From Desulfobulbaceae bacterium (GTDB lineage Bacteria > Desulfobacterota > Desulfobulbia > Desulfobulbales > Desulfobulbaceae), in assembly GCA_019163135.1 (NCBI GenBank), contig JAFLKR010000035.1:1-32227 (forward strand): DNA of 32,227 bases, given 5' to 3'. Position numbers and translations under genes: made by a program. The notes beneath the pieces are model-generated. The model was given only the letters and a program-made list of their open reading frames with translations, did not search any database and was not told the DNA's origin. Every line of letters starts with the position of its first letter. Positions within the stretch are counted from its first letter, which is position 1. Below are positions 15,996-25,700 of the stretch, piece by piece.

Positions 15996-16808
15996 TTATT
16001 GAGTTCTAAATAAGCGGGAAAGGAAACTTCTCTTGGGGACATCCATAAAGCGGAAAGGACGATCCTGACCAAGGAACCGGTCTACCATGTCGAAATAGGC
16101 TTCGCCTGCATCACTATCATCGGTCAAGGTTACCGGTATCCCTGAGTTGGATGCGGCAAGTACTGACTTGGACTCGGGTACAACACCTAGGAAAGAAATG
16201 GCTAGAATTTCGTGCACATCATCGGCGCTGAGCATATCCCCCTTATTGACCCGGATAGGATCATAACGAGTAATGACCAGGTGCTCCTTTACCGGTGGAA
16301 GGTTCTGCTCTGCTCGTCGGGTCTTGCTTGCCAGCATGCCGATAATGCGGTCTGAATCCCGTACTGAGGATATCTCAGGGTTGGTTACTACCAGCGCCTC
16401 ATCGGCAAAATACATAGCAGTCATCGCTCCTTTTTCAATGCCCGCAGGAGAATCGCAGATAATGTAATCAAAGCTCTCCTGTAATGTCGAGATGACTTCA
16501 CCGACACCTTCCATTGACAAGGCGTCTTTGTCTCGGGTCTGCGAGGCTGGCAGGATAAAGAGGTTACTCACCCGTTTGTCCTTGATCAGCGCTTGGTTCA
16601 GGGAGCCTTCACCGTGAATGACATTGAGCAGATCGTACACGACCCTTCGCTCGCAGCCCATAATGAGGTCGAGGTTGCGTAAGCCCACATCGAAATCAAT
16701 AACAACGGTCTTGTATCCTCGTACCGCAAGGCCCGCTGCAAAGGCGGCGCTGGTCGTAGTTTTGCCTACCCCACCCTTACCGGACGTAACGACTACCACT
16801 TTGGCCAA
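15996..16808 (-). CDS. minD: Septum-site determining ATPase MinD
   Basis: A ParA/MinD-type P-loop ATPase with deviant Walker A GKGGVGKTTT near the N-terminus (residues 10-19, both lysines present), the switch region IDFDVGLRNLD, and a C-terminal amphipathic membrane-targeting helix (PKRSFLSRLFRTQ). It recruits MinC to the membrane and is released by MinE. I place the start at the TTG at 16808, which has AAGAAG upstream and yields 270 residues, the usual MinD length beginning (M)AKVVVVTSGKGG. Starting at the ATG at 16847 adds 13 charged residues and has no RBS. It sits between minC and minE in an apparent operon. Confidence 0.95.
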   Translation of the reverse strand: MAKVVVVTSGKGGVGKTTTSAAFAAGLAVRGYKTVVIDFDVGLRNLDLIMGCERRVVYDLLNVIHGEGSLNQALIKDKRVSNLFILPASQTRDKDALSMEGVGEVISTLQESFDYIICDSPAGIEKGAMTAMYFADEALVVTNPEISSVRDSDRIIGMLASKTRRAEQNLPPVKEHLVITRYDPIRVNKGDMLSADDVHEILAISFLGVVPESKSVLAASNSGIPVTLTDDSDAGEAYFDMVDRFLGQDRPFRFMDVPKRSFLSRLFRTQ

Positions 16809-16891
16809 TTTCTGTTCTTCTTTTCGGGTAACTCTATCTTCAATCATATTTAAAAAAAATAACACCAGGTTGAACTATTAATAAATCTCGT

Positions 16892-17689
16892 TCATGTAAA
16901 AGGATTGAACGAGCCAATAACCTCAAATTTCAAGCGACTGTCCTCAAGCGAGATCAATACACTCTGGTTGACAAGAGCCTCATCCAGCAATTCGTTCACC
17001 AAATATTCCCCGGCCACCGCAACCAATTCCGGGTTACACTGCAAGCTAAAAATTCGGGCAGTCGCATCACCATTAATACCAGCCATAGCCCGACCGCGCA
17101 GCGCACCGTAAATATGGATGTTACCTGCAGCCAGGACCTCTGCCCCAGCATTGACCGAAGAGAGGATAACCAGGTCTCCTTGAGGGGCAAACACTTGCTG
17201 CCCAGAGCGAACGGGGAGAGTGATCACCTTCGTTGGGACCACGATTGGCCCCTGACTTGTACTCTTGTCCGATGAGTCAGGCTGTTCTTTTTCATGGAGT
17301 GATTCAGGTTCAGGAGATTGTTGGTCGACATAAGCATCGACCATTCTCTCTGTTTTGATGGCTGGCAGCAGACCCAAGCCAGCTTGAAGCACCCTTTCGG
17401 CCTGACATGCGGTAGCGCCGCGAACACCGACGGGGACCACTCCTAGCTCGCGTAGAGTGTTAATGAGAAGCTTGTAGTCCAGAACTGCTTGGCCTTCCTC
17501 GGCCACCGTGCTTAGGTCTATCAACACAGGGGCGTTATTGAAAAAGGATCGTGCTTGACCTATTTTCTTTTCCAACTGCGGATAGAACCGGTCCGCGTCG
17601 GTATCGTTGATATGCAGCACTATTATGGTTAGTACGCTGCCTTTCAACTCAAAGAGGGGTTTTTCGCTGGAGGTATTGATCGGTTTCAT
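16892..17689 (-). CDS. minC: Septum-site determining protein MinC
   Basis: The 265-residue product has a MinC N-terminal FtsZ-inhibiting domain (to about residue 110, with FELKGSVLTIIVLHIND), an acidic and serine-rich linker, and a C-terminal beta-helix domain (about 155-260) with QQVFAPQGDLVIL and AAGNIHIYGALRGRAMAG, typical of the MinD-binding MinC_C domain. Together with MinD it blocks Z-ring assembly at the poles. The start at 17689 (MKPINTSS) is preferred over an in-frame start 23 codons earlier; neither has a strong RBS. minC, minD and minE run in the usual order. Confidence 0.93.
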   Translation of the reverse strand: MKPINTSSEKPLFELKGSVLTIIVLHINDTDADRFYPQLEKKIGQARSFFNNAPVLIDLSTVAEEGQAVLDYKLLINTLRELGVVPVGVRGATACQAERVLQAGLGLLPAIKTERMVDAYVDQQSPEPESLHEKEQPDSSDKSTSQGPIVVPTKVITLPVRSGQQVFAPQGDLVILSSVNAGAEVLAAGNIHIYGALRGRAMAGINGDATARIFSLQCNPELVAVAGEYLVNELLDEALVNQSVLISLEDSRLKFEVIGSFNPFT

Positions 17690-17765
17690 CGGGAACGGTA
17701 TCGGCTCGGGGGAAAATTCAAAAACTAGAATTATACTTAGTCCTTTAACGAATCTCAAGGATTAA

Positions 17766-17984
17766 CTATTCTGCCGTTACCATAACGCAGGCATCTTGCA
17801 CTGGACAGGGCGTAACGTTTTGGCAATATCCCTTCGCCTCGCTAATCCCACCATGCCCACCGAATTGCAGAGGCAGGTAGGCACGTAAGTCTTTATTATT
17901 ATTATAACTGCTTCTGGTTCCTATTGGGTTTATGTGTTCCTCATGTGGTATTCTATAGGATAACGGGCAAGAAAAGACCTGCAT
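17766..17984 (-). CDS. Small cysteine-containing protein of unknown function
   Basis: This 72-residue ORF has a strong ribosome binding site, AAGGAGAGA (17999-17991), six bases before its ATG at 17984, so I regard it as a real gene. It is not recognised. The N-terminal part contains C6 and a polar segment with SSYNNNKD; the C-terminal part has three evenly spaced cysteines, C54, C60 and C66 (C-x5-C-x5-C, in GYCQNVTPCPVQDAC), which could bind a metal or cluster or form disulfides. No signal peptide is apparent. It lies 76 bases upstream of minC in the same direction and about 110 bases after the U32 gene. A longer in-frame start at 18047 is less likely. Confidence 0.6.
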   Translation of the reverse strand: MQVFSCPLSYRIPHEEHINPIGTRSSYNNNKDLRAYLPLQFGGHGGISEAKGYCQNVTPCPVQDACVMVTAE

Positions 17985-18093
17985 GGCGATTCTCTCCTTG
18001 ATCCTGGGGAAAATGGGAAAGTGCGCAACTGGTTTAAAAATAACCAAGGCATAGGGATTTACCGAGAATTGCGTGGAGATAAGCGCTGATTTT

Positions 18094-19938
18094 TTACGGC
18101 GTTCCTTTTTTCGTAATGGTCATTTCACACTTGTCGCAGTCAAAACCTAAGGCATAATTGCCGGTATTGTCAGCAATGGTCAAAGGTTCTGCCGGGGGCT
18201 CGTTCTTTATCTTCGATTTCGGACACATTCCCAACTGCGCTTTTATGCAATACTTTGTCGTCATCAAAGCACAGTCCTTAACATCGCCAGCCCGTAGAAT
18301 GTGAGGATCAACTTGCTGGACACCGTGATGCCGGTAAAATTCTGCTGCTTTTTTATTGGTGATATTGTCAGCGTAGTTCACCGCAGTGGTCGGCCAGGGG
18401 TAAGTATTGGGACTGCGCAACTGGGTAGTGACGGCGTACGATGAAAGCCTCAACTCCAGATGGCTGTTAAAGGCCTTTCTGCGAAGATCATTGAAAACAG
18501 CGGAGGGGAAAAAAAGATCAGGGGATAATTCGATAGCAACCTCCTCTACCGAAAAGACCGTGCCACCGCTTTTCTTCAGTTGCTGAAGCGCTACGGGTTC
18601 AATTGCTCCGATTTTTTTGGCTTTTTGTTTTTCTACGACGAGCGTTGTTGTTGATACAATTCCATCCTCATCAGTAAGTTGCAACTGCAACCCATCGGCA
18701 ATTTCCACCAACGCCATCTGTACGACAAATTTTCGACAGAGCTCACTTTGCGCCAACATCTTATTAAAGTGGGTGTCTGCATTTCGAAATATTTCTGATC
18801 CTACCGATAGCTGCAACGGCGCAACGCCATCTTTGGGGTATATTTTTCGGCCTTCAACACGATTCACTCTCATGCCAACAAGGGTATTGTTCTGATTGAA
18901 AAAGCAGAGGCCGTCACCATTGTGAACGGCTTCGTCGGCTGCCAGCGTAAAATACCTCGCCTCGACTTCAGCCACCCGGCCGAGTTTCTGGCCAATTGAT
19001 TTAGGGGTGCGAAGCTCGCCCACCATATTTCTTGCCTTATTAAGAAAGTAGTCGGTTTGTCCACGGCTAAATGACCTCGAAGGGTCTGGCGTAAATCCAA
19101 ATTGACAACGCCCTGACGAGGCCCGCCGCAAGTCATCTCTCGCATCGATAATCTTATCAAGGGCCAGGCGGTAGGTTGCGGTCACATTTTTTACATAGTG
19201 CTCATCTTTAAGGCGGCCTTCGATTTTAAACGAACGGATCCCGGCATCAATAAGCGGCTCAAGGTGACTCGACAGGTCCAAATCCTTAAGGCTTAACAAA
19301 AAACGGTCTTTCTCCAGAATCCGTCCATTTTTATCCAGCAGATTGTATTGATGACGGCAAAATTGGGCGCACTGCCCTCGGTTTGCACTCCGGTCAGCCA
19401 TAACTTCACTGATATAACACTGCCCGCTGTAGGCGACACACAGCGCCCCATGCACAAAAAATTCAAGGGGTACCGAAGTTGCGGCACGAATATTTTTAAT
19501 CTGGGCAAGACTGAGCTCCCGTGCGAGCACGACTTGGGTAAAGCCCACCTTTTCCAAAAACTTTACCTTCTCCGCCGTTCGGTTATTCATCTGGGTTGAA
19601 CTATGGAGGGGAATGGGGGGCAACGCGGCTTCTAACAGGCCAACATCCTGAATAATAAGGGCATCAGCGCCCAATCCGTACAGTTGATGGCAGAGTTCCA
19701 CCGCCTGGTCGAGTTCATCGTCATACAAGAGCGTATTGAGTGCGACGTATACCTTCGCACGAAACTGATGTGCATAGGCCACCAGTTTTTCTATATCGTT
19801 GAGACTGTTGGCCGCTGCGGCTCTTGCGCCAAAGAGCGGTCCACCGATATAGACGGCATCAGCACCGTGATTAATGGCCGCAATGCCACAGCAAATATTT
19901 TTGGCAGGAGCCAGTAGCTCAATTTCTTGTGAAAGCAT
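18094..19938 (-). CDS. U32 family protein (RlhA/YegQ-like)
   Basis: The 614-residue protein begins with ELLAPAKN, the conserved start of U32 family proteins formerly called collagenase-like peptidases. Cysteines C167, C174, C190 and C194 lie in GALCVAYSGQC and RGQCAQFCR, the conserved cluster-binding set of the family. Characterised relatives such as RlhA hydroxylate 23S rRNA or other substrates without oxygen, using prephenate, so RNA or cofactor hydroxylation is more likely than proteolysis. The C-terminal half matches the extended U32 architecture and ends in a second cysteine-rich tail (LGFDCDKCEM). The ATG at 19938 is used; a TTG six codons upstream is an alternative. Confidence 0.87.
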   Translation of the reverse strand: MLSQEIELLAPAKNICCGIAAINHGADAVYIGGPLFGARAAAANSLNDIEKLVAYAHQFRAKVYVALNTLLYDDELDQAVELCHQLYGLGADALIIQDVGLLEAALPPIPLHSSTQMNNRTAEKVKFLEKVGFTQVVLARELSLAQIKNIRAATSVPLEFFVHGALCVAYSGQCYISEVMADRSANRGQCAQFCRHQYNLLDKNGRILEKDRFLLSLKDLDLSSHLEPLIDAGIRSFKIEGRLKDEHYVKNVTATYRLALDKIIDARDDLRRASSGRCQFGFTPDPSRSFSRGQTDYFLNKARNMVGELRTPKSIGQKLGRVAEVEARYFTLAADEAVHNGDGLCFFNQNNTLVGMRVNRVEGRKIYPKDGVAPLQLSVGSEIFRNADTHFNKMLAQSELCRKFVVQMALVEIADGLQLQLTDEDGIVSTTTLVVEKQKAKKIGAIEPVALQQLKKSGGTVFSVEEVAIELSPDLFFPSAVFNDLRRKAFNSHLELRLSSYAVTTQLRSPNTYPWPTTAVNYADNITNKKAAEFYRHHGVQQVDPHILRAGDVKDCALMTTKYCIKAQLGMCPKSKIKNEPPAEPLTIADNTGNYALGFDCDKCEMTITKKGTP

Positions 19939-20278
19939 AGCCGTTGAGGTGGTCAAGAAGAAGGGATAGAAAAAAAGAGGATAGTAAAAAATCCAGGTCG
20001 AAGAAGGACGCTCGCATCAAGACCGGAGGACGACCGGAGGACGAATAAGGACTCAGAGGAATTTGATAAATTCTTAACAACTGGGTACGCCGGGAGGGCG
20101 TCGAAGCCTAGCAGGCAGCTGCCCTTGTCCATTCTGTAACGCAATAAATTTTATAGTAAAAAATGGAAATGTGCTACGATTACCCTCGTGAAAGAAAAGG
20201 GATGGAACCCTATTATATCAGTTCCCTAAAGAAAACAGGGGGTTCGGGTAAAAGTTGAGAGCAAGGAATCTTTCGTTG
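19939..20278. other. Intergenic region with tandem repeat and palindrome
   Basis: About 340 bases lie between the U32 gene and fdhE; both are leftward, so this region should hold the U32 promoter and the end of the fdn-fdhE transcript. A tandem 11-base repeat, GACCGGAGGAC, occupies 20021-20031 and 20032-20042. At the fdhE end, CTTTCGTTG (20270-20278) and CAACGAAAG (20280-20288) form a nearly perfect palindrome overlapping the fdhE stop codon. No further gene or clear promoter was recognised. Confidence 0.45.
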
Positions 20279-21151
20279 TCAACGAAAGGTATTCCATTCA
20301 CATTCAGCCATCGGCAGGAAACCTTTTTCTTGCAGGATAAGGTCCAGGTGGGCGAGGCTGAACGCGATAAGATCGGCATGGCTCTGGCGGAGATTGCCTG
20401 ATTGGTTGCTGGTGATCAGGTATTTCCGGCACTTGCCGCAGATAAACGCCGTGTCCTCTTTCTCTCCCTCCACAAAAAGATAGTTGGTTTCTTGCGGATC
20501 TTCGTGGTCGCAATGCGGGCAGGTTAAACGGGAAAAGGACCATTGGTGACTGCAGGTGGCGCATTGCAGCCATCGTTGACCTTTTTCCCGGATGATGGCC
20601 AGGTGCGGGAAGCTGCCGCAAATCGGACAATAACCTTTTTTCCAGGGCAAGGAGGCGAGCTCCGCCGCCATGTCCTGCGCCTTTTTGGTCAGCAGCAACC
20701 GGGTCAGGTAGCGTTGAAAGAGTTGCAGGGAAACCGGTTCGATGCCAAGTTTTTGGGCGGCAACGGTGCGCTGATCGCGGTCATCGACCGTATCGCTCAG
20801 GGGGAAACCGTCATATGTTTCATCCTTGATTTCTTTTGAGAGCCGGCGCATATCTTCTGAAAATTGGGGGAACCCCTGGCCGATGGCGTTTGCAACGGAC
20901 AGGCCTGCTTCCTGCCAGGGATCATCCGCCAGCAAAAGCTGGTATTGTTGGCACAGCGGTATCCCACCTTGAAATTTGAGTGGATCGACCGGGAAGGTGC
21001 TGATAGTATCCTGCCTGTTCTGCAGCCAACGATGCTGGCCCAGCAACAGGGGGCCAAAGGCCTGAAACAGACTGGAGGCATGAGGATTTTCAGTCGCCAG
21101 TCGATCAATTTCCGCCGCCAGTTCCTTGATATCAGTCGTGATGCTTGTCAT
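20279..21151 (-). CDS. fdhE: Formate dehydrogenase accessory protein FdhE
   Basis: A 290-residue protein with the four C-x2-C pairs of FdhE in its C-terminal half: YCPICG, QCATCS, TCPHCD and ICGKCR, a rubredoxin-like metal-binding fold. FdhE binds formate dehydrogenase catalytic subunits in the cytoplasm and aids maturation before Tat export. It is downstream of fdnGHI in the same direction, which supports the call; a terminator-like hairpin lies between fdnI and fdhE, so its expression may be partly separate. The start at 21151 (MTSITTDIKEL) is chosen over an in-frame TTG at 21190. Confidence 0.92.
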   Translation of the reverse strand: MTSITTDIKELAAEIDRLATENPHASSLFQAFGPLLLGQHRWLQNRQDTISTFPVDPLKFQGGIPLCQQYQLLLADDPWQEAGLSVANAIGQGFPQFSEDMRRLSKEIKDETYDGFPLSDTVDDRDQRTVAAQKLGIEPVSLQLFQRYLTRLLLTKKAQDMAAELASLPWKKGYCPICGSFPHLAIIREKGQRWLQCATCSHQWSFSRLTCPHCDHEDPQETNYLFVEGEKEDTAFICGKCRKYLITSNQSGNLRQSHADLIAFSLAHLDLILQEKGFLPMAECEWNTFR

Positions 21152-21214
21152 GAGGGGGGCAACCTTGAGTGGATATGCAGCGTTATGCAAATGCTAGCCG
21201 GTCGAAACAAAAGA

Positions 21215-21241
21215 GACCGGAGCGTGGAGAACGCTCCGGTC
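21215..21241 (-). terminator. Rho-independent terminator between fdnI and fdhE
   Basis: GACCGGAGCG (21215-21224) and CGCTCCGGTC (21232-21241) form a perfect 10-base stem with a 7-base loop. On the minus strand the stem is followed by TCTTTTGTTTCG, giving a U-rich tail, so it would stop or attenuate transcription coming from fdnGHI before fdhE. Confidence 0.75.
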
Positions 21242-21306
21242 CCTGACGATCGACGGATACCGGAGCGTTACGAGCATGGCTTCAATGCAAGCGGCTCTCA
21301 GCAGCT

Positions 21307-21975
21307 TCAGCTGCTGGAGATCTTATTACTGCCCTTGCCGCCGTAAACCTCTAACGTACCGTTTTCCTCCATTTCCTTCAACCATTTCGGATGCTGCTTC
21401 TTCATCCAGCCTCTCGTCACCCAACCGGTGAACATCGCCGGGGCGGAACCAGGCGCACCGATGGTAACCAGATAGAGGTGCACGAATATAAAGGCAAAGA
21501 TAATCAAAAATCCGAGGGAGTGGACGACATACATCGTCCGGACCAACTGCTTACTGAAACTGAGCGGGAACCACATAATCAGTCCGCTCGCCAGCATGGC
21601 AGCGCCGCCCAGGGCGACCACCCAAAAGAACATCTTCTGTCCGGGGTTGTATTTGCCTACTTCCGGAATATCATCGACGTGCCAGAGGAAACCGCCGGCC
21701 TCTTTTATCCACGGCCAGTCTTCCTTGGAAGAGAATCGGCCCGCATCCTTCCAAAATATGCCGATGGCAACGAGCAGGCTCGCGCCGAAAAAGAGACCAC
21801 CATAGTGGTGGAGCATTCTCAGGTTGGCCATGCCGCCGATAACGGCACCGATAAAGTTCAGGGAGTGGTACATCGTGCTCATTCCGGTGATACACAGAAG
21901 AAAGCAGGAAAGAGCCAAACACCAATGCACGACGCGCTCGAAGGGCCGAGTGGCCTTAATCATTCCTTTTTTCAT
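21307..21975 (-). CDS. fdnI: Formate dehydrogenase N cytochrome b subunit
   Basis: The 222-residue product has four membrane helices of the FdnI/FdoI cytochrome b556 type. Likely heme ligands include H17 in the first helix (ERVVHWC), H56 or H57 (LHHYGG) in the second, and histidines in the last helix (YVVHSLG, FVHLYL). It takes electrons from the iron-sulfur subunit to reduce quinone, anchoring the enzyme so that formate is oxidised on the periplasmic side. Its start overlaps the fdnH stop in an ATGA. A 7-base-stem hairpin (21299-21316) overlaps its stop codon. Confidence 0.92.
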   Translation of the reverse strand: MKKGMIKATRPFERVVHWCLALSCFLLCITGMSTMYHSLNFIGAVIGGMANLRMLHHYGGLFFGASLLVAIGIFWKDAGRFSSKEDWPWIKEAGGFLWHVDDIPEVGKYNPGQKMFFWVVALGGAAMLASGLIMWFPLSFSKQLVRTMYVVHSLGFLIIFAFIFVHLYLVTIGAPGSAPAMFTGWVTRGWMKKQHPKWLKEMEENGTLEVYGGKGSNKISSS

Positions 21976-22769
21976 GATTTGTCCCCTCCTTCACTGGTGA
22001 TTTCCTCTTCAGGCATCTTGGGGCCATGGGTGATGTAGTGGAGGAAGGCGCCTGCCACGACCGCACCGGCGACCATAAGTCCGGCTGGTTTCAGAAATTC
22101 TTTCCAGACAATGATCTGCAGAGGAATTTTGGGATCCTGGGGAAGATGGTCATAGACGTCGGCTTTCTCCGGCAGCACATAGACGACATGGGTGCCGTCG
22201 ACGAACTTGTCGCCATAGACGCTGGCATCGCCTCCCAACGCTTTCGCCCGCTTGTAGGCCTTGGTAAGCATGATATCCTTAGGCCCAATCTGCAGAGCTC
22301 CGGTCGGGCAGGAAAGCACGCAGGCCGGTAGTTGATTGCCCTGAAGGCGGGTATAACAGAGATCGCATTTGTAGATTTTATTGGTGGCGGCATTGAATTT
22401 TGGCACGCCGAAGGGACAGGCATACATACAGGCTTTACATCCGATACACTTGTCGACATTGAGGCTGACATTGCCGAATTCGGTGTGATACAAGGCCTCG
22501 GTTGGGCAAACCTTCACACAACCTGCATCGGTGCAGTGCATGCAGCCGTCTTTCCGAAACAACCACTTGACGTTGCCGCTCTGATCTTCATGCTCCTGGA
22601 AACGGATGAGCGTCCAGGTGTTCCATTGAAGATCAGGGGGATTTTGATAACTGCCGGTATTCTTGGTTCTGGAGGCCGGCAACTCGTTCCACTGTTTACA
22701 GGCGATCTGGCAACCGCGGCAGGCGGTACAGCGGGACAGATCGATCAATTTGATAAGTTCTTGTGACAT
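21972..22769 (-). CDS. fdnH: Formate dehydrogenase N iron-sulfur subunit
   Basis: A 265-residue ferredoxin-like subunit. Cysteine motifs for four [4Fe-4S] clusters are present: CTACRGCQIAC, CMHCTDAGCVKVC, CIGCKACMYAC and CDLC...CVLSC. A hydrophobic segment near the C-terminus (LMVAGAVVAGAFLHYI) is the membrane anchor seen in FdnH. It carries electrons from the FdnG molybdopterin/Fe-S subunit to cytochrome FdnI. A good RBS, GGGGAAGG, precedes the ATG at 22769. Confidence 0.95.
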   Translation of the reverse strand: MSQELIKLIDLSRCTACRGCQIACKQWNELPASRTKNTGSYQNPPDLQWNTWTLIRFQEHEDQSGNVKWLFRKDGCMHCTDAGCVKVCPTEALYHTEFGNVSLNVDKCIGCKACMYACPFGVPKFNAATNKIYKCDLCYTRLQGNQLPACVLSCPTGALQIGPKDIMLTKAYKRAKALGGDASVYGDKFVDGTHVVYVLPEKADVYDHLPQDPKIPLQIIVWKEFLKPAGLMVAGAVVAGAFLHYITHGPKMPEEEITSEGGDKS

Positions 22770-22781
22770 ATCCTTCCCCCC

Positions 22782-25700
22782 TTAAGCCTTGCTGACGTTA
22801 ACCATGAATGCCTTATACTCCGGACAGAAAGTATTGGGGCAACCCACGGCTGGGGTCAGGTGGTTGACAGAATCGTCTGCGGTCTCTACAGGGTTAAACC
22901 AGCCATAATTGCAAGGCATACCCACTTGATGGATGACCTTGCCTTCCACCTCAAACGGTTTGAGGCGCTTGGTGACCATGGCCACACAGGTTACTTCTCC
23001 CCGAATAGAGGCGACCTTGACGCGTTCGCCGTTCTTGAGCCCCAGCTTTTCGGCGAGCTTGTTACTTATTTCGATATACGCTTCAGGCATCGCCTCCAGG
23101 AGCCACGGCTGCCAGCGAGTAAATCCGGAACACCAGTGTTCAGTGGCAGAGTAGGTCGTGCAGACATAAGGATACTTCTGGTCGGCATTGGCGACCTTAT
23201 CAAGATCACTCTTGAAGACCGTGACGGCTGGATTAAGGAGCTGACCAGAGATGGGATTCTTGGTCAATGGTCCTTCCAGAGGTTCGTAATGTTCCGGGAA
23301 AGGGCCCTCGACCATGCCCGGACCGAAAATGGCACCCACGCCGTCCGCCTTCATGATGAAGGGGAATTTGCCTTTTTCCTTGTCCGCCAGCGGCGGCCAG
23401 GGCCCGTCGGCGACATCGCCGACCCATCGGTCGCCAACCCACTCCAGCAGTTTCATCTTGGGATTGTATGGCTTTCCTTGCGGATCGCAGGAGGCGCGGT
23501 TGTAGATAATGCGCCGGTTGAGCGGCCAGGCGAAGGCCCAGTCGGGATAGAGGCCCAACCCGGTGGGATCCTCCTTGCCGCGCTTGGCCATCCTGTTTTC
23601 CCCCTTTTGATCGAAGCTGCCGGCCATCAGCCAGTTGCCGCAGGCTGTTGAGCCGTCGGTCATCAATTTGGCAAAGGAAGGCACGGTTTCGCCTTTCTTG
23701 TTGACTTCCTTGGCACCCGTGACCTTGTCTTCGATGACCAGATCCCTGGTGTAGTGACCGTTGATCTGCTTGGCAACCTTCAGCGGATCAAAACGGCCCA
23801 GGCTGTTACGATAATCCCATTTCAGATTGAGGATCGGTTCCCAACAGGGCCCTCCTTCTTCCCGGTAGAGCGCGCGGATTGCATCCATGATCAGCATGGT
23901 GATCGTGCCGTCGGACATGGCCTCTCCCGGCGGATTGGCGGCCCGATACCGCCATTGGACCCAGCGGCCGGAGTTGCTCTGGCTGCCAGCCTTTTCCATG
24001 CTGGCGGAAGCCGGCAGGAGGAAGACCTCGGTGTCGACCGCCTTCGGATCGACGCCGGGCCCTTTCCAGAATGACGAAGTCTCATTATCGAAGAGATTGA
24101 CATTGACCATCCACTTCAACTTCTGCAACCCTTTGCGGACTTTGTTCGAGTTCGGGGAACTGACCGCGATGTTGGAGCCATAGGCAAAGAACCCCTTGAT
24201 CTTGCCGGCGTACATCGCGTCGATGGTGTGCATGGCGGAGTAGTGTTTACCTTCGTCCAGCTTGGGCAGCCAGGAGTAGCCGAAATCGTTTTCCGGGGTG
24301 GCTTCATCGCCCCACATCGCCTTGAGAAAACTGACCGTGTATTTAGGGTAGTTCTGATACCAGTTCGCCGACTGGGGATCAGTGGATTTGGAAGTATACT
24401 TTTCATTATACTTGGTGAGCGTGTCCAAAGAACCCGAGGGCATCTTCAGATAGCCGGGCAGGATATTGTAGAGAATGGCGTGGTCGGTCGAACCCTGGAC
24501 GTTCGGCTCGCCGCGCAGGGCATTGATGCCGCCGCCGCAGACCCCCATGTTGCCAAGCAGCAACTGGATGATCGACATGGCCCGGATGATCTGGCTGCCG
24601 GTGGTATGATGCGTCCAGCCCAAGGCGTAACATTCGGTGCCGGCCTTGTCCGGAGCGCCGGTGGCGCCGTACTCCTTGTACACCTTGAGCAGGTTTTCCT
24701 TGGAGACCCCGGTAATCGAGGACACCTTTTCCAGGGTATAGCGCTCGTAATGCTTTTTCAACATCTGGTAGACGCAGCGCGGGTTCTCGAGGGTGTAGTC
24801 GCGGACGGGGATACCCTTCTCGTCCTTTTCGGTGGTCCAGGTTTTTTTATTATAGCTCCGCTTTTCGGCATCAAAGCCGGCAAACAAGCCGTCCTGGAAA
24901 TCATAGTTGGCGTTGATGATCTGCGAGGCATTGGTGTAGTACTTAACGTACTCGTCCTGAATGAGATTGTTGTCGATGATGTACTTGATCATCCCGCCCA
25001 GAAAGGCGATATCGGTGCCGGAACGAAGCGGTACATGGTAATCGCAACGGGCCGAGGTACGGGTATAACGCGGGTCGACGTGGATGATCTTGGCGCCCCG
25101 GTCCTTGGCACGGAGGATCCATTTGAAGGCGATGGGGTGATTCTCGGCAGCATTGCTGCCCATGATCAGGATACAATCACTGTTCTTCAGGTCAATATAA
25201 TGGTTCGTCATCGAACCCCTGCCAAACGACTCTCCCAGAGCCGCTACGGATGGACTGTGTCAGACACGGGCCTGGTGATCGATGTTAACCAGGCCCATGG
25301 CGCGGCAGGCGATGCTTAAGCTCCAGCATTCCTCGTTACCGATGTTGGAGGTTCCATAGTGGCCGATGGTCTCCACCCGGTTGACCAGCTCGCCTTTCTC
25401 ATTATGGGTGATGAAATCCTGATCGCGGGTGTCCTTGACCAAGCGGGCGATCCGGTTAAGAGACCACTCCCAGTCTTTTTCTTCCCACTTGTCGCTTTTC
25501 GGCGCCCGGTAAAGCACCTTGCGCAGGCGGTGCTCATTGACCTCGGTCAGGCCGAAGATCCCGGCGCCCTTGGCGCAGAGCGATCCTTCGTTGATCGGAT
25601 GATCGGGATCACCTTCGATGTTGAAGATCTTGCCGGTCATATCGGTGCTGCAGATCAGACCGCATCCCACGGAACAGTAGCAACAGATGGTGGTCGACTG

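Noticed and set aside
20021-20042. Start of a CRISPR array
   Set aside because: There are only two directly abutting 11-base copies, with no spacers.
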